50,563 nucleotides of DNA from Planctomycetota bacterium (lineage in GTDB: Bacteria; Planctomycetota; Phycisphaerae; WQYP01), in the NCBI GenBank assembly GCA_021818445.1, contig JAKAEB010000025.1:1-50563 (forward strand), written 5' to 3'. Below, piece by piece: positions 43,877 to 50,563 of the stretch. Numbering within the stretch: the stretch's first letter is position 1; every line of letters begins with the position of its first letter. Both the position numbers and the translations under genes were made by a program. The notes beneath the pieces are model-generated. The model searched no databases. It had not been told where the DNA came from and saw only the letters and a list, made by a program, of their open reading frames with translations.

Positions 43877-43905
43877 GCGTGCACCATGCACGCGGCTAAA
43901 TGGGG
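43877..43905 (+). repeat. REP-like hairpin with ggctaaatgggg tail (copy 4 of 4)
   Basis: The stem GCGTGCA-CCA-TGCACGC (43877-43893) is identical to the copy at 16241 and is followed by ggctaaatgggg, after which the sequence runs into the G-rich tract. Confidence 0.65.
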
Positions 43906-43915
43906 CGGTGGTGGC

Positions 43916-43947
43916 GGGTTGCGGGTTTGCGGGTTGTGGGTTGCGGG
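43916..43947 (+). repeat. G-quadruplex-forming GGGTTGC repeats
   Basis: Five GGG runs (43916, 43923, 43931, 43938, 43945) are separated by loops of four or five bases (TTGC, TTTGC, TTGT, TTGC), a textbook G4 motif on the plus strand. It sits past the ABC operon and downstream of the SUF operon. Confidence 0.7.
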
Positions 43948-44082
43948 TTCACGGTTGACGGCGGCATTATTGGCGGCCATGGCGCTAAACATGGGATGCG
44001 CCGATGCAAAATGACCCGTGGCACCGCGCTGACACGCGCGCGCACAACGCACCGCTGATGCGTGCACGCCACTGTGGCGCGA

Positions 44083-44790
44083 TTAAAACATGCCCAATTG
44101 CAATTTGGCGGCTTCCGACATGCGGTCTTTATTCCACGCCGGCTCCCACACAAGGTTCACCTTGGCGGATTTGACCCCATCGACGGACGCCACCGCCTGC
44201 TGAACCTGTGGCGGCATGGTACCGGCCACCGGGCAACCCGGGGCGGTGAGTGTCATATCCACCACCACATCTTTGTCGGTGGAGATTTCAATGCGGTAAA
44301 TCAGACCGAGATCATAAATATTCACGGGTATTTCGGGGTCATAGATGCCACGGAGTTTTTCTGTGATGTCGGCCTCGAGCGCTTTGTTTTCAATCGAGGA
44401 AATAAATTCCGTAGCCGTGGCCGGGCCGTCGCCGTCAGAGGTTTCCCGGGGGGGATTGGCACCGGGGGTGGGTGGTGTCGAATTGACGGGAAGCGGCACG
44501 GAGTTGGGGTTTTTGAATACAAACCCCCGGCCGGCCGTATCGTCACGGTAATTAATCTCCGTGCCATCGAGGCTGGGTAAACTTACCGGATCGCATGCGA
44601 TGGTAATATCATGCGACCGGAAAATAACATCGTCGTCATGGCGTACTTCGGTCAGATCAAGCGTGTAATTAAAGCCTTGGGCGTTGCGCCCCTTGATGCC
44701 GACACGCAATACCGCCTGATCGGACATACCCTGATCGGAGAGAATTTTTTTAATCTCGGCCGCAGCCGCATCTGAAACACTTATTGCCAT
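44083..44790 (-). CDS. Fusion of a cysteine-less A-type carrier domain with a SufT/MIP18 domain
   Basis: Residues 1-100 have the HesB/IscA/SufA fold: MAISVSDAAAAEIKKILSDQ, then LRVGIKGRNAQGFNYTLDL and GRGFVFKNPNS. The three cluster-binding cysteines are lost: the first would be at Ala37 (GxxCxGF has become GRNAQGF) and the CxC after the NPN turn is replaced by VPLPVN. A Pro-rich linker leads to residues 135-235, a SufT/DUF59 domain with IYDPEIPVNIYDLGLIYRIE and LTAPGCPVAGTM, whose Cys186 is kept. SufT helps mature Fe-S proteins. It closes the SUF operon, five bases after sufU. Confidence 0.88.
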   Translation of the reverse strand: MAISVSDAAAAEIKKILSDQGMSDQAVLRVGIKGRNAQGFNYTLDLTEVRHDDDVIFRSHDITIACDPVSLPSLDGTEINYRDDTAGRGFVFKNPNSVPLPVNSTPPTPGANPPRETSDGDGPATATEFISSIENKALEADITEKLRGIYDPEIPVNIYDLGLIYRIEISTDKDVVVDMTLTAPGCPVAGTMPPQVQQAVASVDGVKSAKVNLVWEPAWNKDRMSEAAKLQLGMF

Positions 44791-44795
44791 GGTAT

Positions 44796-45248
44796 TTACT
44801 CGGTTTTTGCTTCGTGCTGGTCATCTTTAACAGCCGCCTCAAAGGTATGCCAGGCCAGCGTGGCACATTTAACGCGGACGGGAAATTCACGCACGCCGGA
44901 GAACACCTCGAGTTTATCGAGGCCATCGATGGTGACCGGCTCGTGGAGGGGTGTGGTCAGGAGCGTGTGAAACTTCTGGTAAATTGCCTTTGCCTCATCA
45001 AGCGTGCGGCCTTTGAGGGCCTCGGTCATCATGGAAGCCGACGCGGTGGAGATGGCGCAGCCGGCACCGGTGAAACTGGCATCGGTAATTCGCTGGCCGT
45101 CAATTTTCAAATACAGTTCCAGGCGGTCGCCGCAAAGGGGGTTGTGCCCCTTGGCATGATGATCCGCATTCGGCATGGGATGAAAATTGCGCGGTTTGCG
45201 GTTGTGATCGATAATGGTTTGCTGATACAGTTCGCGCAGGTCGGACAT
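44796..45248 (-). CDS. sufU: SUF system sulfur-transfer protein SufU
   Basis: A 150-residue zinc protein that accepts sulfur from SufS. The three conserved cysteines are present: HNPLCGDRLELYL (Cys39), FTGAGCAISTASASMM (Cys64) and RVKCATLAWHTFE (Cys126), approximate numbers. The region between the second and third Cys has the insertion typical of SufU rather than IscU. Its ATG overlaps the sufS stop by one base (TGATG). Confidence 0.92.
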   Translation of the reverse strand: MSDLRELYQQTIIDHNRKPRNFHPMPNADHHAKGHNPLCGDRLELYLKIDGQRITDASFTGAGCAISTASASMMTEALKGRTLDEAKAIYQKFHTLLTTPLHEPVTIDGLDKLEVFSGVREFPVRVKCATLAWHTFEAAVKDDQHEAKTE

Positions 45249-46504
45249 CAGCGGAATACCTCAATAACCCGGTGCAGGCCGGATACCAACGCATCAATAT
45301 CCGCCGGCGTATTGTAGAAGGCCAGCGAGGCCCGGGCGGTGGCGGGTATGTGGTAATAATCCATCAGGGGCTGGCAGCAATGATGACCGGTACGTACCGC
45401 GACATGCTCCTGATCAAGGATGGTACCGATGTCATGCGGATGAATGCCATCGAGCAGGAACGAAATGACCGAGGCTTTTTGTCGGGCCTCTCCGATGATG
45501 CGCAGACCGGGGATGGTGCGCAGGGCCTTTTCGGCACTGGCGAGCAGATCCGCCTCGACGGCGGCGATACGGGCCATCTCCAGACGACTGAGATAGTCCA
45601 CCGCTGCGCTCAGCCCGATGGCACCGGCGATATCGGGGGTACCGGCTTCAAATTTATGCGGGACAATATTCCAGGTGGAGCCTTCAAAACTGACGGTGCT
45701 GATCATATCGCCGCCACCCTGATACGGGGGCATGGCGTCGAGCAGGTCTCCCCGTGCCCACAATGCCCCTATGCCGGTGGGGCCACACATTTTGTGGCCG
45801 GAGAAGGCGAAAAAGTCACAGCCCAATTCCGCAATGTTGACGGGCATATGGGCCACCGACTGGGCACCATCGAGCAGAATGAGGGCACCGTGGCGATGGG
45901 CGATTTGCGCCAATTCCGCCACAGGATTGATGGTGCCGAGCACATTGGAAATGTGCGTGACGGCCACCAGCGCCGCACCGTCGGCCACAAGGCGTTCGTA
46001 AGCGGCAAGATCCAACTCACCTTGGGGGGAAACAGGCGTAACGACAATTCTGGCACCGGTGCGGGCGGCCACCATCTGCCACGGAACGATGTTGGAGTGA
46101 TGCTCCATCTGCGTCAGGACGATGGTGCTGCCGGCTTTGAGATTCTGCAATCCCCATGTCATGGCAACGAGATTGATGGCTTCGGTGCAGCCGCGTGTGA
46201 AAATCACCTCACGCGGGTGAGGTGCGCCGATGAAGGCGGCAATTTTGGCGCGGGCGGATTCATAGGCCTCGGTGGCTTCCACACTGAGCCGGTACACACC
46301 CCGATGGATATTGGCATTCATGGATTTATAATATCGGGCGGTGGCGGCAATGACGGCATCCGGCTTCTGGCTGGTGGCGGCGTTATCCAGATACGCCACC
46401 GGCCGGTCGGTGGATGTCAGAATGGGAAAATCAGTCCGCACATCGGCGCTGGTCCACGGCGGGGACGGTTTGCGAATCGATTTGCCGGTGATGGCCTGTG
46501 TCAT
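45248..46504 (-). CDS. sufS: Cysteine desulfurase SufS
   Basis: A 418-residue PLP enzyme taking sulfur from cysteine. AYLDNAATSQKPDAVIAATA opens the family signature, FFAFSGHKMCGPTGIGALWA has the PLP-binding Lys, and AVRTGHHCCQPLMDYYHIPA has the active-site Cys in the short loop of group II (SufS) enzymes. It shares a four-base overlap with sufD and one base with sufU. Confidence 0.95.
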   Translation of the reverse strand: MTQAITGKSIRKPSPPWTSADVRTDFPILTSTDRPVAYLDNAATSQKPDAVIAATARYYKSMNANIHRGVYRLSVEATEAYESARAKIAAFIGAPHPREVIFTRGCTEAINLVAMTWGLQNLKAGSTIVLTQMEHHSNIVPWQMVAARTGARIVVTPVSPQGELDLAAYERLVADGAALVAVTHISNVLGTINPVAELAQIAHRHGALILLDGAQSVAHMPVNIAELGCDFFAFSGHKMCGPTGIGALWARGDLLDAMPPYQGGGDMISTVSFEGSTWNIVPHKFEAGTPDIAGAIGLSAAVDYLSRLEMARIAAVEADLLASAEKALRTIPGLRIIGEARQKASVISFLLDGIHPHDIGTILDQEHVAVRTGHHCCQPLMDYYHIPATARASLAFYNTPADIDALVSGLHRVIEVFR

Positions 46505-47844
46505 GATCCCACCGCGTCAATATGCAACTGATGCAGACAATCGGATGTTAGTTGCGACAGGTATTCGCGGGCCGCCGGGTTGAGCACGCGATTAAGGACG
46601 TCGCCAGCGAAGGCATATGTCAGCAGCGACCGCGCCTGAACTTCACTTACGCCACGGCTTTGAAGATAAAACAACTGCTCGTCATCAATAGGCCCGGTGG
46701 TTGAACCGTGCGTACATTTGACATCATTGGCATAAATTTCCAACTGCGGCTGCGAATTCATCACCGCTTGATCTGAAAGCAGCATTGTCTTGCTGGTCTG
46801 TTTGCTGTCCGTTTTCTGGGCATCGGGCCGTACTAAAATTTTACCCCGAAATACACCGGCGGCGCTTCCGGCGAGCAGGGTTTTATAAAGTTCATGACTG
46901 GGGCAATTTTCGCTGGCATGATCGAGCGTAGTGTGGTTATCCACCCGTTGATTGCCGGAGCTGATGGTCAGCCCGTTGATGGTGGCCTGCGCGAAAGGCT
47001 CGGCGAGATGCACATTGAGATTATTACGCACCAGCAACGCGCCGGAGTTAAATGCCAGTGTCTGCACGTTGGCACCGGCATGCACATGAATGGCCTGATT
47101 GGTGATGTGAAATGCCTGCGGGGCCTCGCGCTCGACAGCTATTAATTCCAGTTGGCTGTCGCGTCCGCTGATCACTTCCGTCGCGGCGTTGGTGAGCACG
47201 GGATGATCGGAATTCAAACTGGCGAACGTCTGCATCACCGTAGCCTGCGACTGACTGCAGGCATTGATCAGCAAACGCGGAAATACCACCACCGGACGGC
47301 GATGGGCTGTGGTAATCCAGAGGATGTGGATGGGCTTATCAACCGCCACACCGGCCGGCAGGTATAAAAACATTCCATCGGCAAAACCGGCGGCATTGAG
47401 TGCGGCAAATCCATTGCTTATGGTCGGCAACTCGTGGCCCAGATATCGGCCAATGCGTTCTGAGTGCCCCCCCACCGCATCTTTGAAGTTATGAAATTCT
47501 ATCAGCCCCACCAGCCCTCGACTGCTGGAGAGTGCGGGCGAAAACAGGCCGTCGACAAACACCAGTTCGTAAAAGCCCCGGTCGGCGAGCGAAAACCTGG
47601 CGAGTTCCGCAGGTGGCACCGCGCCAGGTTCAACAACGGGTTGAAAGGCTGTCTGGGTGATCGGGGACAGGTTAATAAAACGCCATTGTTCATCATCGGC
47701 TTTGGGATAGCCGATCCTGTTAAACAGGTTAACCGCAGCTTCGCGAAAATCCGCCAGCCATTTTGAACCATAGTCCGGGCCGACGATGGGCGTGTGTAAA
47801 GCCTGCTTTTTGCGCTGGTCGTTTGCTTGGGCCATCTGTGTCAT
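46501..47844 (-). CDS. sufD: Fe-S cluster scaffold component SufD
   Basis: The 447-residue protein is the SufBCD subunit without its own cofactor. It shows FADGMFLYLPAGVAVDKPIH and the core LTISSGNQRVDNHTTLDHAS, then CTHGSTTGPIDDEQLFYLQS and GVSEVQARSLLTYAFAGDVL, the C-terminal helices shared with SufB. The stop overlaps the sufS start by four bases. Confidence 0.93.
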   Translation of the reverse strand: MTQMAQANDQRKKQALHTPIVGPDYGSKWLADFREAAVNLFNRIGYPKADDEQWRFINLSPITQTAFQPVVEPGAVPPAELARFSLADRGFYELVFVDGLFSPALSSSRGLVGLIEFHNFKDAVGGHSERIGRYLGHELPTISNGFAALNAAGFADGMFLYLPAGVAVDKPIHILWITTAHRRPVVVFPRLLINACSQSQATVMQTFASLNSDHPVLTNAATEVISGRDSQLELIAVEREAPQAFHITNQAIHVHAGANVQTLAFNSGALLVRNNLNVHLAEPFAQATINGLTISSGNQRVDNHTTLDHASENCPSHELYKTLLAGSAAGVFRGKILVRPDAQKTDSKQTSKTMLLSDQAVMNSQPQLEIYANDVKCTHGSTTGPIDDEQLFYLQSRGVSEVQARSLLTYAFAGDVLNRVLNPAAREYLSQLTSDCLHQLHIDAVGS

Positions 47845-47887
47845 ACATCATACTCCAGGGAAGATTTAATACGGTCCATTGCCGATG

Positions 47888-48640
47888 TCAGGCGGCATTT
47901 TCCAGCCAGCCATAGCCTTTGGCCTCAAGCTCCAGTGCGAGGGACTTATCTCCAGATTTAATAATCTTCCCGTCCCGCAAAACGTGGACAAAATCCGGCA
48001 CAATGTAATTCAGCAGGCGCTGATAATGGGTCACCAGTAAAATGCCACGGGTGGAATTGCGCAGGGCATTGACCCCCTGGGATACAATCTTCAATGCGTC
48101 GATATCCAGGCCGGAATCCGTTTCATCCAGGATACACAACTGGGGATCGAGCACGGTCATCTGGAATATTTCATTGCGTTTCTTTTCGCCACCCGAAAAG
48201 CCTTCATTGATGGATCGGTTCATGAAGCTTTGATCCATTTCCAGCAATTTCATTTTTTCCTTGATGAGTTTAAGGAAATCCATGGCGTCGAGTTCCGGCT
48301 CGCCACGGTATTTGCGAATGGCGTTGACGGCCGCCTTTAGAAAATAGCTGGTGCTTACGCCCGGGATTTCAACCGGATACTGGAACGCGAGAAACAGGCC
48401 CTCACAGGCGCGCTCATCAGGCGAGAGGTCAAGTATGTCCTTGCCGTTGAACAAGGCCGTCCCGTCGGTCACCTCATAATTTTCACGGCCGGCCAACACC
48501 GAAGCCAGGGTGCTTTTGCCCGAGCCGTTAGGCCCCATGATGGCGTGCACCTCGCCGGGGTTGATGGTCAGATCGACACCCTTGAGAATTTCCCGCCCGA
48601 GCACCTTGGCGTGCAGATTTTTAACTTCCAATAAAGCCAT
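47888..48640 (-). CDS. sufC: Fe-S assembly ATPase SufC
   Basis: A 250-residue ABC-type ATPase that drives the SufBCD scaffold. [20 protein letters not shown] is Walker [21 protein letters not shown] the signature with the SufC-specific EKKRNE, and [20 protein letters not shown]alker B. It starts [20 protein letters not shown] at 48640; the frame's extension to 48733 is not credible. AAGGGAC lies about ten bases upstream. Confidence 0.95.
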   Translation of the reverse strand: MALLEVKNLHAKVLGREILKGVDLTINPGEVHAIMGPNGSGKSTLASVLAGRENYEVTDGTALFNGKDILDLSPDERACEGLFLAFQYPVEIPGVSTSYFLKAAVNAIRKYRGEPELDAMDFLKLIKEKMKLLEMDQSFMNRSINEGFSGGEKKRNEIFQMTVLDPQLCILDETDSGLDIDALKIVSQGVNALRNSTRGILLVTHYQRLLNYIVPDFVHVLRDGKIIKSGDKSLALELEAKGYGWLENAA

Positions 48641-48745
48641 GCGAGCTTGTCCCTTCAAAATGATGATTAAACGCCTGAAATATTTTCTTTGCCCCGCACC
48701 AGACCGGCACCCCGGGTCTGTGCGTGCCGCCAACCCATGGCCGCA

Positions 48746-50191
48746 CTACCCCACACTTCCTTCAAGGCTGACGCCCAGCAATTTCTGTGCTTCGACGGCA
48801 AATTCCATAGGTAATTCCTTAAATACTTCCTTGCAGAAGCCGTTGATGATCATGTTTACGGCATCCTCGAGCGCGATGCCCCGCTGTTTGCAGTAAAAGA
48901 GCTGGTCCTCGCCGATTTTGGATGTAGATGCCTCATGCTCCGCCTTGGCGGAGGTGTTGCGCACTTCAATGTACGGAAAGGTATGGGCACCGCATTTATC
49001 GCCAATCAGCATGGAATCGCACTGGGTATAGTTGCGGGCACCGACGGCATGTTTTAATATTTTTACCAGGCCGCGATAGGTATTCTGGCCAAATCCGGCC
49101 GAGATACCTTTGGACACAATTGTGCTGCGGGTGTTCCGGCCGATGTGAATCATTTTGGTGCCGGTATCCGCCTGCTGACGATGGTTGGTCAGCGCGACCG
49201 AATAAAATTCGCCCACGCTGTTGTCCCCCTGCAGGATGACGCTGGGATACTTCCAGGTGATGGCCGAGCCCGTTTCAACCTGCGTCCAGGAGATGCGGCT
49301 GTTGTTACCGAGGCATTTGCCGCGTTTGGTGACAAAGTTATAGATGCCACCTTTGCCGTCCTTATCGCCGGGATACCAGTTTTGGACGGTTGAATATTTA
49401 ATACGGGCGTCATCGAGTGCTACAAGTTCCACAACCGCTGCATGAAGTTGGTTTTCATCACGCATCGGGGCGGTGCATCCCTCCAGGTAGCTGACCGAGG
49501 CACCTTCTTCCGCGATGATCAGTGTGCGTTCAAACTGACCGGTGTTACGTTCATTGATGCGGAAATAGGTGGACAATTCCATGGGGCATTTCACACCCTT
49601 GGGCACATAGCAGAATGATCCGTCGGAAAATACCGCCGAGTTGAGGGTGGCGAAGAAGTTGTCGGAGTAAGGCACCACGGAGCCGAGATACTTCCGCACC
49701 AGTTCCGGATGCTTCTGCACCGCTTCAGAAAAGCTGCAGAAGATGATGCCCATTTCGCCGAGTTTTTCCTTGAATGTGGTGGCGACGGAAACGCTGTCGA
49801 AGACGGCATCGACGGCCACACCGGCGAAGATTTTCTGTTCATGCAGCGGCACGCCGAGCTTTTCATATGTTTTCAGTAATTCCGGGTCAACTTCATCGAG
49901 ACTTGCGAGGGTCTTTTTCTTTTTCGGGGCGGAATAGTAGCTGACGGCCTGGTAATCGATGGGGTCAAATTTAACGTTGGGCCAATGCGGTTCGGTCATG
50001 GTCTGCCAATGACGAAACGCCTTGAGGCGCCATTCGGTCATAAACGGGGGTTCGTTTTTTAACTGGGAGATTTTTCGGACGGTATCTTCCGAGAGACCTG
50101 GAGGCAGGGTATCGGATTCCAAGTCCGTGATAAACCCCCACTTATATTCTTTATTCGCCATGGTTTCAATGGCGGAAGATTCGGTCGGCAT
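48746..50191 (-). CDS. sufB: Fe-S cluster scaffold protein SufB
   Basis: The 481-residue scaffold on which clusters are built. Markers are [33 protein letters not shown] [20 protein letters not shown], and the C-terminal [20 protein letters not shown] (shared with SufD). The ATG at 50191 is chosen over a TTG at 50212 because GAGGAAG lies eight bases before it. First gene of the operon, with a promoter just upstream. Confidence 0.95.
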   Translation of the reverse strand: MPTESSAIETMANKEYKWGFITDLESDTLPPGLSEDTVRKISQLKNEPPFMTEWRLKAFRHWQTMTEPHWPNVKFDPIDYQAVSYYSAPKKKKTLASLDEVDPELLKTYEKLGVPLHEQKIFAGVAVDAVFDSVSVATTFKEKLGEMGIIFCSFSEAVQKHPELVRKYLGSVVPYSDNFFATLNSAVFSDGSFCYVPKGVKCPMELSTYFRINERNTGQFERTLIIAEEGASVSYLEGCTAPMRDENQLHAAVVELVALDDARIKYSTVQNWYPGDKDGKGGIYNFVTKRGKCLGNNSRISWTQVETGSAITWKYPSVILQGDNSVGEFYSVALTNHRQQADTGTKMIHIGRNTRSTIVSKGISAGFGQNTYRGLVKILKHAVGARNYTQCDSMLIGDKCGAHTFPYIEVRNTSAKAEHEASTSKIGEDQLFYCKQRGIALEDAVNMIINGFCKEVFKELPMEFAVEAQKLLGVSLEGSVG

Positions 50192-50277
50192 GGGCAAACT
50201 TCCTCGTGTCAAAACCGCACAAACAGCGACGGCTGCCGGGCATTCGCCGGGCAGAACAGGGCTTTTGCGCGTATATC

Positions 50278-50306
50278 ATGCTAGGGTTGAAGGGGCTTCA
50301 TGTCAA
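50278..50306 (-). promoter_or_regulatory. Probable sigma-70-type promoter of the SUF operon
   Basis: On the minus strand TTGACA (50301-50306) is a perfect -35 and TAGCAT (50278-50283) a fair -10 with a 17-base spacer. The start of transcription would be about 80 bases before the sufB ATG. No clear IscR/SufR-type site was picked out. Confidence 0.55.
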
Positions 50307-50563
50307 TTGAGACTCAGTCGCAACAATTAAACGGCTGGGGTAGACCCGATGCCACATTAGGTGGACGAGTGGATGCACCGACGCGCGGCGGGAATTGCCG
50401 CACGGTATCCGGGCAAGCGCCCGTCGCCCGGCGATGGCGCTAACCCAACCTTCGCAGTTGGGTGGTAAAAATGGCGTTTTCGTTCAACCAGGGGCAAAAG
50501 TCTGTACCATAAATCAGGATTTTTTTGTGCTGTTTTCTTCCTTGTGAGGTGTTGATGCGGCGA
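50307..50563. other. Intergenic right edge with hairpin repeats
   Basis: Contains the AGCGCC-type hairpin at 50416-50441 followed by an ACCCAAC / GTTGGGT stem (50443-50463). A plus-strand gene may begin at 50555 (ATG CGG CGA, after gtgaggtg), but too little is visible to support it. Confidence 0.4.
50416..50441. repeat. REP-like hairpin, AGCGCC family (copy 3 of 3)
   Basis: AGCGCCCGTCGCC...GGCGATGGCGCT is the inverted relative of 125-150. The flanking aacccaac...gttgggt is also partly shared with the left window edge. Confidence 0.6.

Larger units (their letters stand above)
43759..44082. other. Convergent intergenic region with hairpin and G-rich repeat
   Basis: Lies between the 3' ends of the ABC operon and the SUF operon. 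It contains the fourth hairpin-plus-tail repeat (43877-43905), a run of GGGTTGC-type repeats (43916-43947) and the short ggcgctaaacat shared with the 50-bp repeat (43981-43992). No gene is supported. Confidence 0.5.

Noticed and set aside
45272..46531. 419-codon open frame on the plus strand
   Set aside because: It lies entirely opposite sufS and reads His/Gly-rich low-complexity sequence; it is a shadow of the GC-rich coding strand.

Overview
The window is about 50.6 kb of a moderately GC-rich Gram-negative chromosome. No rRNA or tRNA gene was recognised. I infer a planctomycete, probably Phycisphaerae-like. The thiamine-phosphate synthase carries an N-terminal ThiD2-type domain, a fusion common in planctomycetes. 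Two proteins end in PEP-CTERM sorting signals. LpxA, MurJ, DapF and an autotransporter indicate a lipid A-bearing outer membrane and peptidoglycan. The phylum call rests on gene content only.

Layout. 0-4 kb is accessory DNA: hairpin repeats, two small membrane proteins, an orphan RHS tip with a possible colicin-M-like end, and an array of about 308-bp tandem repeats. 4-7.4 kb holds a PEP-CTERM metalloprotease, a GNAT acetyltransferase and an AbiEi/AbiEii toxin-antitoxin pair with an inverted-repeat operator. 7.6-16.1 kb is minus-strand housekeeping: lpxA-thiE-murJ, a glycosyltransferase, a CBM9-like lipoprotein, a ferredoxin-NADP reductase and an MscS-cNMP channel. 16.7-21.4 kb has an XRE regulator, dapF, a uridine-kinase-like P-loop kinase, DoxX and prmC. 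22.8-25.4 kb is a nitrogen module, amtB followed by two P-II genes that both lack the usual modification residues.

25.7-33.6 kb is on the minus strand. It holds a UDP-glucuronate decarboxylase-like epimerase, a large MMPL/RND transporter and a class III aminotransferase (together reminiscent of hopanoid HpnN/HpnO), then a sigma/anti-sigma/HtrA-like operon whose HtrA-like protein appears catalytically dead. 34.2-36.2 kb has a WecA/TagO-type glycosyltransferase and smpB. 36.5-41.3 kb encodes two secreted proteases: a PEP-CTERM protein with two DTG aspartic-protease motifs, and an autotransporter whose passenger is a G1 glutamic peptidase (eqolisin). 41.5-43.8 kb is a polar amino-acid ABC transporter with a fused binding-protein/permease. 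44-50.2 kb is a compact SUF operon, sufB-C-D-S-U, ending in a fused A-type-carrier/SufT protein whose carrier half has lost its cluster cysteines.

Between genes there are several families of short hairpin (REP-like) elements, two elements bounded by the same inverted ends, a 50-bp direct repeat flanking the autotransporter gene and a G-quadruplex motif. The strongest candidates for new biology are the eqolisin autotransporter, the orphan RHS tip with its membrane-protein neighbours, the cysteine-less carrier-SufT fusion and the pseudoprotease in the sigma-factor operon.
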